NCBI GenBank assembly: GCA_018056585.1
Contig: JAGPFK010000051.1
Span: forward strand, 1-7,886
DNA: 7,886 nucleotides
Reading direction: 5' to 3'
Source: Clostridia bacterium
Lineage (GTDB): Bacteria; Bacillota; Clostridia; Saccharofermentanales; UBA5734
Positions 1 through 5,400 of this stretch are shown here, in pieces. Position numbers and translations under genes: made by a program. The stretch's first letter is position 1, and each line of letters opens with the position of its first letter. Under the pieces are notes generated by a model. That model searched no databases. It worked only from the letters and a program-made list of their open reading frames with translations, and had not been told where the DNA came from.

Positions 1-1
1 A

Positions 2-265
2 CCGCTGATTTTAATTCTCCTGACACTCCGTGTCGGACTGGTTTTTGTCACAGGCTTTGATAAGATTCTTCTTTTGTATATGCCATCAACATATTGTGTG
101 GCGGACGTCCTGACAACCTACACCTACCGGATGGCTTTTGGTTCTAGCGGCGGTAATTATGGTCTTTCCGCTGCATCAGGTCTTTTTCAATCTGTTGTCG
201 GAACAACATTGCTGATGGTTTCCAACTGGTTGAATCGGAAAACAACGAGGAACGCACTTTTTTAG
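2..265 (+). CDS. Sugar ABC transporter permease, LplB-like, C-terminal fragment (5' end outside window)
   Basis: The frame is open from base 2 to the TAG at 263-265 and gives the last 87 residues of a CUT1-family membrane permease. The fragment starts in a hydrophobic segment and continues with GFDKILLLYMPS, then VADVLTTYTYRMAF, and ends with the amphipathic to hydrophobic stretch around GLFQSVVGTTLLMVSNWLNRK. That order (FD-x-I followed by a D-V-L-x-T-Y-x-Y-R segment and a last membrane helix ending in a basic tail) is typical of the LplB/UgpA-type partner that precedes LplC-type permeases. The EAA loop that contacts the ATPase would lie upstream of the window. The stop codon overlaps the ribosome binding site of the next permease, so the two are co-transcribed and probably form the heterodimeric channel for an oligosaccharide or glycoside. 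The substrate cannot be told from this fragment. Confidence 0.88.
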   Translation, partial: PLILILLTLRVGLVFVTGFDKILLLYMPSTYCVADVLTTYTYRMAFGSSGGNYGLSAASGLFQSVVGTTLLMVSNWLNRKTTRNALF

Positions 266-273
266 GAGGTCAC

Positions 274-1170
274 ATGGCAAACGATACAGATCGGAGCGTA
301 CGACCCATAAAGAAAAGAAGGACATGGAACATTGTCGATGTGATGCTTGCTCTCATTTTATTCGGCGTTGCGTTTTGCTCCGTCATTCCGCTGTGGCATG
401 TGTTCATGGCTTCGCTCTCCAACGGTGAAGGACTGCTGGCTCATGAAGGTCTGCTCTGGCTGCCTGTTGGTCATGCCAGCCTGAATGGTTATAGACTGAT
501 GTTTTCAGACCTGGGTATTTTAAAAGGTTACCTGAACACATTGATTTATGTTGTGGGAGCCACCGCGTTCGGTCTCATTATTAATACAGCAGGTGGTTAT
601 GTCTTGAGCAGGGAATCGAGACTCAGGCCTTATCTGACTTTGTTTGTCACTTTTACCATGCTGTTCAATGGTGGACTTATTCCAACCTATATGGTGATCA
701 AGAGTCTGGGCTGGGTCGGAACCCGTTGGGCACTCATCATTCCCGGCTGCACAAATAGTTTCTTTATTATCATGATGATGAACGCATTCCGGAACGTTCC
801 GCCTTCAACCGTAGAGTCCGCCGGTATCGATGGTGCTGGCCATGTCCGGATTATGTTCCAGATCATGTTGCCACAAACGCTAAGCATGTTGACTGTTGTT
901 GTGATCAATACGGTGTTTTTGCAATGGAATTCATGGTTTCCGGCTTCTATCTATGTACCGGCCAAACGAGACCTGTGGCCATTGCAGCTGTGGATTAAGC
1001 AGTTGGTTGCAGAGAACGTGAATATCTTTCAGTCTGCTAACCCGAATTATGACCGATGGCTGGTTCAGTATGCAACCATCATCGCCGGCTCATTGCCAAT
1101 CATTATTGCGTTTCCGTTTTTTCAGAAATATCTCGAATCTGGTATGCTGATTGGCAGTGTCAAGGAATAA
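274..1170 (+). CDS. Sugar ABC transporter permease, LplC/YtcP-like (CUT1 family)
   Basis: This is a complete 298-residue inner-membrane permease. A perfect AGGAGGT (264-270) sits 3 bases before the ATG and overlaps the stop of the preceding permease gene, which settles the start. Hydrophobic segments lie at roughly residues 22-44, 85-112, 121-140, 152-170, 203-218 and 267-287, the six-helix layout of this family. The cytoplasmic EAA loop that docks on the ATPase is visible as ESAGIDGAGHVRIMFQIMLP (residues 181-200), with the conserved Gly and the I-x-LP ending. FNGGLIPTYM (131-140) and the C-terminal KYLESGMLIGSVKE match the LplC/YtcP subgroup. With the upstream permease it should form the transmembrane channel of an importer for oligosaccharides or glycosides. 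The binding protein is not in the window, and the ATPase is probably shared and encoded elsewhere. The next gene follows after 14 bases, so transport and hydrolysis are one transcription unit. Confidence 0.95.
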   Translation: MANDTDRSVRPIKKRRTWNIVDVMLALILFGVAFCSVIPLWHVFMASLSNGEGLLAHEGLLWLPVGHASLNGYRLMFSDLGILKGYLNTLIYVVGATAFGLIINTAGGYVLSRESRLRPYLTLFVTFTMLFNGGLIPTYMVIKSLGWVGTRWALIIPGCTNSFFIIMMMNAFRNVPPSTVESAGIDGAGHVRIMFQIMLPQTLSMLTVVVINTVFLQWNSWFPASIYVPAKRDLWPLQLWIKQLVAENVNIFQSANPNYDRWLVQYATIIAGSLPIIIAFPFFQKYLESGMLIGSVKE

Positions 1171-1176
1171 AGGGGG
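1171..1176 (+). promoter_or_regulatory. Ribosome binding site fixing the GH1 start
   Basis: AGGGGG lies immediately after the permease TAA and 8 bases before the ATG at 1185. The reading frame stays open upstream to 1056 inside the permease gene. However, the residues encoded there do not resemble GH1, and the family's N-terminal motif begins about ten residues after the 1185 ATG, so this is the start to use. Confidence 0.75.
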
Positions 1177-1184
1177 ATTCGGAA

Positions 1185-2441
1185 ATGGTTTTGTTTGATC
1201 GTGAGTTTTTGTTGGGTGCGGCGACCTCCGCCCATCAAACGGAAGGAAATAACATACACAGCGATTTCTGGGCGATGGAGCAAGTTCCTTATTCCCTATT
1301 CAGAGAGCCATCTGGTCAGGCGGTTGACCATTATCATCGTTTTCGCGAAGACATCGATTTGCTCGCCAAAGCAGGCCTGAATGCCTATCGGTTTACCATT
1401 GAATGGGCACGCATCCAACCCCAAAAAGATTGCTTTGATGAATCGGAAATTCAGCATTATCGCGAGGTTTTGACCGAATGCTGGCAAAAGAAGGTAACGC
1501 CTGTGGTCACATTGCATCATTTTTCATCACCAAAATGGCTGATTGAAGAGGGTGGTTGGGAAAATCCAAAAACAGCTGAGTATTTTGCCGCATACGCAGC
1601 CCGCATAGTAAAGGACCTGGGTGATCTTCTGGGGATTGTCTGTACGATCAATGAAGCCAATATGGGCATCCAGATTATGCGGATCATGAAAGAGCGTATG
1701 GGTCAGGAATCACTTCAGGTTGGCGTAGACTTTTCTGAAGAGGTTTTCAAGAAACAGTTGACCTCGCTATCTGAGGTATTTGGGGGTCTGGATCCAAGAC
1801 AAATAAATCATTTTTTAACTCCGCGATCACCGGAAGGGGATCGAATTATCATAGAAGCGCATGAGAAGGCAAGAGGTGCCATGAAGGCAGTCTGCCCAAA
1901 CCTGAAAATTGGATTAACGCTGTCCCTTCATGATCTTCAGGCTATGCCCGGTGGGGAAAGGCATGCTCAGGAAGAATTTGAGGAAGAATTTCTTCACTAT
2001 TTACCCTATCTGGAACCCGATGATTTCATTGGCGTTCAGAATTATACACGAAAACAAATCGGACCCGATGGTGTTTTACCTCCGCCAGAAGGTGCCGAAC
2101 TGACACAGATGGGATATGAATTTTATCCTCAGGCACTCGGTCATGTGATTCGCAGCGTTGCCGCTTACTGGGGAAAGCCGATTCTTGTAACTGAAAATGG
2201 TCTTGCCACGGCTGATGATAATCGCCGAATGGCCTTTATCCGTGAAGCTCTTGAAGGTGTCTATGCTTGTATCCAGGACGGTATTCCGGTCAAGGGATAT
2301 TTCTACTGGTCCTTGCTTGACAACATGGAATGGATGCTCGGGTTTAAACCAACTTTTGGTTTGATCGCCGTTGACAGAAGGATCCAGGAGCGGTTTCCCA
2401 AAAAGAGCCTTTCCTATCTTGGACAGTTTCGTCAGAGATAA
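1185..2441 (+). CDS. Glycoside hydrolase family 1 beta-glycosidase (beta-glucosidase-like), compact form
   Basis: This is a 418-residue cytoplasmic retaining beta-glycosidase of family GH1, a (beta/alpha)8 barrel. The N-terminal family motif is present as FLLGAATSAHQTEG (8-21; Q18 would bind sugar in subsite -1). TLHHFSSPKW (109-118) follows. The acid/base is E157 in TINEAN, the nucleophile is E337 in LVTENG, and the sugar-contacting block GYFYWSLLDNMEW is at 381-393. E392 and W393 occupy the place where 6-phospho-beta-glycosidases carry a Ser with downstream basic residues, so a non-phosphorylated substrate is expected, which fits ABC import. The protein lacks a signal peptide. Oddities: NEA replaces the almost universal NEP after the acid/base, the C-terminal G-F-K-P-T-F-G-L replaces the usual GYxxRFGL, and the length is below the usual 440-480. 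Both catalytic Glu residues are intact, so it is probably active. The exact sugar preference is open. Confidence 0.93.
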   Translation: MVLFDREFLLGAATSAHQTEGNNIHSDFWAMEQVPYSLFREPSGQAVDHYHRFREDIDLLAKAGLNAYRFTIEWARIQPQKDCFDESEIQHYREVLTECWQKKVTPVVTLHHFSSPKWLIEEGGWENPKTAEYFAAYAARIVKDLGDLLGIVCTINEANMGIQIMRIMKERMGQESLQVGVDFSEEVFKKQLTSLSEVFGGLDPRQINHFLTPRSPEGDRIIIEAHEKARGAMKAVCPNLKIGLTLSLHDLQAMPGGERHAQEEFEEEFLHYLPYLEPDDFIGVQNYTRKQIGPDGVLPPPEGAELTQMGYEFYPQALGHVIRSVAAYWGKPILVTENGLATADDNRRMAFIREALEGVYACIQDGIPVKGYFYWSLLDNMEWMLGFKPTFGLIAVDRRIQERFPKKSLSYLGQFRQR

Positions 2442-3748
2442 TGCCGCAAAAGACAATTCAAAATCAAAAAACAAATTCATCCATCGATCTGTTCAGCCAC
2501 CTGATCAGATGCAGCGGAAATCTTTATACCTGGTCTTATGACAACCGGTTAAAACTGATAAACAGCAACTGCCCGGACGAATCACTGATGAACAAAATCT
2601 TTATCAGCTGCGGTTTTTATGATTGTGTGGTGCAGCAGGGTGAGACATCCGGCATGCCCTTGATGCTCAGTGTCCCGGTCGGACTGATCTGGTTTTCGGT
2701 CTATGAAAAAAGGAATGAGGACCTTCAACGGATTTATATCATCGGTCCGGCCTTCGCCAGTGGTTTTTCAGCAAAAGACTTTGAGAAAAGCCTGGATTTG
2801 ACCTATCCGCCCGAGCTATCTCTGATCCGAAAAAGAAAACTGATTGAAAAAATGAAAACATTACCAATCCTGTCACCAGCTATCCTTTCACAATATGCGA
2901 TCATGCTGCATTTTTGTGTGACAGGTGAAAAACTGGGATTGAGTGATCTCAGCGCACAAGAGGGGACTGGATTTCAACTGCAACCGAATCCGATTGCAGG
3001 TCAGCGGCGGCGGCAAGCCTTTGTCTATGAACAGGAATTGATCAAAAAAATCCGTAATGGTGATCTGAATTATAAAGCACTTATCGATCAGGTGCCTCTG
3101 GGATGGATGATTGATCAAACCGCTGGCATAGATCCTCTAAGGCAAACAAAAAACAAATCGATTGTTTTTAATGCGCTGTGCGCACGAGCGGTTGTTGAAG
3201 GCGGATTGCTGCCCGAGCATGCTTTTGCGCTGGAAGCGATGTATCTTCAACAAATCGAAGAAGCTGGAACGATTACAGAAATTGCCGCGATCTGCGGCAC
3301 ATTGATAGCAAACTATGCCCGCTTGATGAACCGGCACCGATATTCGGCACCGTTATCAAAACCGGTGCGCCTTTGTTGCGATTACATTGATTTACATATT
3401 GAAGAAAAGATAGACCTTGATACCCTTGCTCAATGCATTGGTTATTCGAAATATTATCTGTCAAGAAAATTCAAGTCTGAAATAGGCTGTTCCATCAACA
3501 ATTATATCAAGCAGGTCCGGATTGATTATGCAAAAGATTTGCTTCTCAACACCAACATTGATATACAGGAATTATCCGATCGGCTTCATTTTTGTTCTCG
3601 CAGTTATTTCTCTGATACCTTTCGTCAGATCACAGGTCTGACCCCTTCTGCTTTCAGAAGACGAACGAAAGATCCGGGTGATTACAAATGGGCAAACAAG
3701 CCGACTGTAAATGATCTTCTTTCGTCGGCCCCCATTCACCAAGGCTAA
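2441..3748 (+). CDS. AraC-family transcriptional regulator with large N-terminal sensor region
   Basis: This 435-residue protein ends in the AraC/XylS DNA-binding domain (about 307-408). The first helix-turn-helix is around 324-349 (DLDTLAQCIGYSKYYLSRKF), and the second, around 373-407, ends in ITGLTPSAFRR, the family's C-terminal signature. The first 170 residues form a separate domain that includes LQRIYIIGPAF (95-105) and a PILSPAILSQYAIMLHF stretch (142-158). A middle region (about 190-290) contains DPLRQTKNKSIVFNALCARA and EGGLLPEHAFALEAMY, a build seen in many uncharacterised AraC-type proteins of Firmicutes. No receiver or cupin domain is obvious. The ATG overlaps the GH1 stop by one base (TAATG) and has no good ribosome binding site, so translation is probably coupled to GH1. 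It likely senses the imported sugar or its hydrolysis product and controls this locus. Ligand and operators are not proven. Confidence 0.9.
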   Translation: MPQKTIQNQKTNSSIDLFSHLIRCSGNLYTWSYDNRLKLINSNCPDESLMNKIFISCGFYDCVVQQGETSGMPLMLSVPVGLIWFSVYEKRNEDLQRIYIIGPAFASGFSAKDFEKSLDLTYPPELSLIRKRKLIEKMKTLPILSPAILSQYAIMLHFCVTGEKLGLSDLSAQEGTGFQLQPNPIAGQRRRQAFVYEQELIKKIRNGDLNYKALIDQVPLGWMIDQTAGIDPLRQTKNKSIVFNALCARAVVEGGLLPEHAFALEAMYLQQIEEAGTITEIAAICGTLIANYARLMNRHRYSAPLSKPVRLCCDYIDLHIEEKIDLDTLAQCIGYSKYYLSRKFKSEIGCSINNYIKQVRIDYAKDLLLNTNIDIQELSDRLHFCSRSYFSDTFRQITGLTPSAFRRRTKDPGDYKWANKPTVNDLLSSAPIHQG

Positions 3749-3901
3749 CATGCGCTGATGATCATTATGCTGCACAAGTGTTAACAGGTGAAATCACATC
3801 ACAAGGCAGCCGCCGGTTCCTAACTTAAAAATGAACACAGCTTATTCAAACGAGCAATCCTTAAAAAAGCAAACCAGAACCTGTTCAAATCGGCGGACGA
3901 T
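3749..3901. other. Intergenic region between convergent operons, no clear terminator
   Basis: These 153 bases separate the stop of the AraC-type gene (+) from the stop of the symporter gene (-). I see an 8-bp palindrome ATGATCAT at 3758-3765 and a short A-run at 3862-3868, which reads as a T-run on the - strand. The sequence next to that run, GAACCTGTTC at 3877-3886, is self-complementary but leaves almost no loop. None of these is a convincing rho-independent terminator for either operon. No promoter or small gene stands out. Confidence 0.5.
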
Positions 3902-5383
3902 TTATTTTGTCAATTGTCTGCTCGCCTCATCATATGTGATCTCGCCAAGATTAGCCCTGATGATAACAGGGATTTGCTTGCTGTTAATCCGGCAAAACGA
4001 AAACAAGATGGCAGCTGCCAAAAATCCAAATGCCGGGAATAAGAATGTGACGTTCCATAAACCACGTAAGGCTGTTTGGGTCTGTAATCCGATGCCTTTG
4101 GCATTCAGTTCTGCAAGCTCTTCAAAGGACTGAGCGGTGACACTGACAAAACCATAGGCACCAAGGATCAGCAGCGAAACAGATGTCACGAGTGAACTGA
4201 CCAGTTTGGTGACAAAAGAATGGATGGAAAAGATGATGCCAACATGTTCTTTCTGTGTGCGGAACTTTGTAATTTCCGCTATATCCGGCAACAGCATAGA
4301 GGAACCAATCATCGTGAATGCGTAGGTACAGCCGCAAACAGCATACAGAGCATAGTGGAGTCCTAAGGAAGCTTTGGCTCCGTCAGGCCCCATACTCCAG
4401 ATTATAAGACTGGAAATGCCGTAAAGAACACAGGCAATCCGGATGCAAGTTATCTTATTGATGCGCTTAAAAATGATAGGGAATAAAGGGATTAAAGCAA
4501 TGGTTGGAATGACGCCCAAAGCCATGTAAATAAGACTGATGCTGACATTTCCGAAAATGTAGTAAGCGAGGAAAAGATGGTAACCGGAGGTATAGAATAA
4601 CCCCCACAATAAGGTTCCCAATTCAAAAAGCAAAAATTCCTTTGATTCTTTTAAGAAATTTCTCATATCCTTCAAGGAATACTGTTGCTCGGACACCTGA
4701 GAGAATTCCCCTGTATTGCGCTCCGTTACGAGAAAAAGCATAGGAAGCGAAAGGATAAAGCCATAAATGGAAAAGACAATGGCTGCGCCGCTGTAGCCTA
4801 AGCCGCCGGCGATCAGGGCGGTGCCGATAAAGCCGACCGGAAGCGAGCCGATCCCTTGGCCAAGGACGGAATAGGACTGGAGGAAAGTGCGTTCATCCGC
4901 GTTGCTGGTCATGGATGTCAGCATGCAGCCAAAAGGCGCGCTGGCTAAAGTAAAAGCAAAATCATAGAGAATATAACCGATGACATACTGGAGAACGCGT
5001 AATTCAATCGGGGCTTGTGTATTGACGGTGAACATAACAATTGATGAAACGGGCAGGATGAAAGAAGCCAAGCGATACCACGGCAGGTATTTTCCGTTCA
5101 AAAGCCAGCCGAGGAGTTTTCTCTTCTGCGGCTTAAAGCGCACTTTGTCGAGAAAATAGCCGAACAGAACATCATTGATCGCATCCCATGCTTTTAGGAA
5201 CAGCAGGACGGTTGCCGAGATCGTGGTGCTGACACCGATCATCAGCAGATAGGACGCAAGAAAAGTCGATACAAAGCTATGAACTGTAAAAAATGACCCG
5301 GCACCAACAAAATAACCAAGTTTTTCACGTGCCGGAACCATCCATCCACGACGCCCGGATTTTTGCTGACCTTTCTGTTTCAA
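3902..5383 (-). CDS. GPH-family (MelB-like, MFS_2) cation:sugar symporter
   Basis: This is a 493-residue polytopic membrane protein with about twelve hydrophobic segments, the usual size for glycoside-pentoside-hexuronide:cation symporters. The helix-2 motif WDAINDVLFGYFLDKVRF (66-83) is the family hallmark. D67 and D71 correspond to the cation-site residues D55 and D59 of E. coli MelB, and N70 to its N58, so Na+ or H+ coupling is expected. In helix 4, S148 (in ASAPFG) appears to stand where MelB has the sugar-binding D124, which suggests a different substrate class. The start is TTG at 5381-5383, supported by AAAGGGGG at 5393-5400 with a 9-base spacing. An ATG at 5388-5390 is out of frame, and the next in-frame ATG (residue 15) has no ribosome binding site. 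The gene follows the esterase gene after 17 bases, so the symporter probably imports that enzyme's substrate. Confidence 0.9.
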   Translation of the reverse strand: MKQKGQQKSGRRGWMVPAREKLGYFVGAGSFFTVHSFVSTFLASYLLMIGVSTTISATVLLFLKAWDAINDVLFGYFLDKVRFKPQKRKLLGWLLNGKYLPWYRLASFILPVSSIVMFTVNTQAPIELRVLQYVIGYILYDFAFTLASAPFGCMLTSMTSNADERTFLQSYSVLGQGIGSLPVGFIGTALIAGGLGYSGAAIVFSIYGFILSLPMLFLVTERNTGEFSQVSEQQYSLKDMRNFLKESKEFLLFELGTLLWGLFYTSGYHLFLAYYIFGNVSISLIYMALGVIPTIALIPLFPIIFKRINKITCIRIACVLYGISSLIIWSMGPDGAKASLGLHYALYAVCGCTYAFTMIGSSMLLPDIAEITKFRTQKEHVGIIFSIHSFVTKLVSSLVTSVSLLILGAYGFVSVTAQSFEELAELNAKGIGLQTQTALRGLWNVTFLFPAFGFLAAAILFSFCRINSKQIPVIIRANLGEITYDEASRQLTK

Positions 5384-5392
5384 CTCTCATTT

Positions 5393-5400
5393 CCCCCTTT
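5393..5400 (-). promoter_or_regulatory. Ribosome binding site that decides a TTG start for the symporter
   Basis: On the - strand this reads AAAGGGGG and directly follows the esterase stop codon. It is only 2 bases from an out-of-frame ATG (5388-5390) but 9 bases from the in-frame TTG (5381-5383). The spacing therefore favours the TTG, the only start that gives the full N-terminus of the symporter. Confidence 0.65.

Noticed and set aside
1056..1184. 43-residue N-terminal extension of the GH1 frame
   Set aside because: It overlaps the permease C-terminus, does not resemble GH1, and a good ribosome binding site precedes the ATG at 1185.
3783..3885. Inverted repeat AACAGGT / ACCTGTT in the convergent gap
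   Set aside because: The arms are seven bases long and about 90 bases apart, which is easily expected by chance, and neither arm sits next to a T-run suited to termination.
3831..4133. 100-codon + strand frame at the symporter 3' end
   Set aside because: Most of it is antisense to the symporter C-terminus, it is low in recognisable features, and it lacks a good ribosome binding site.
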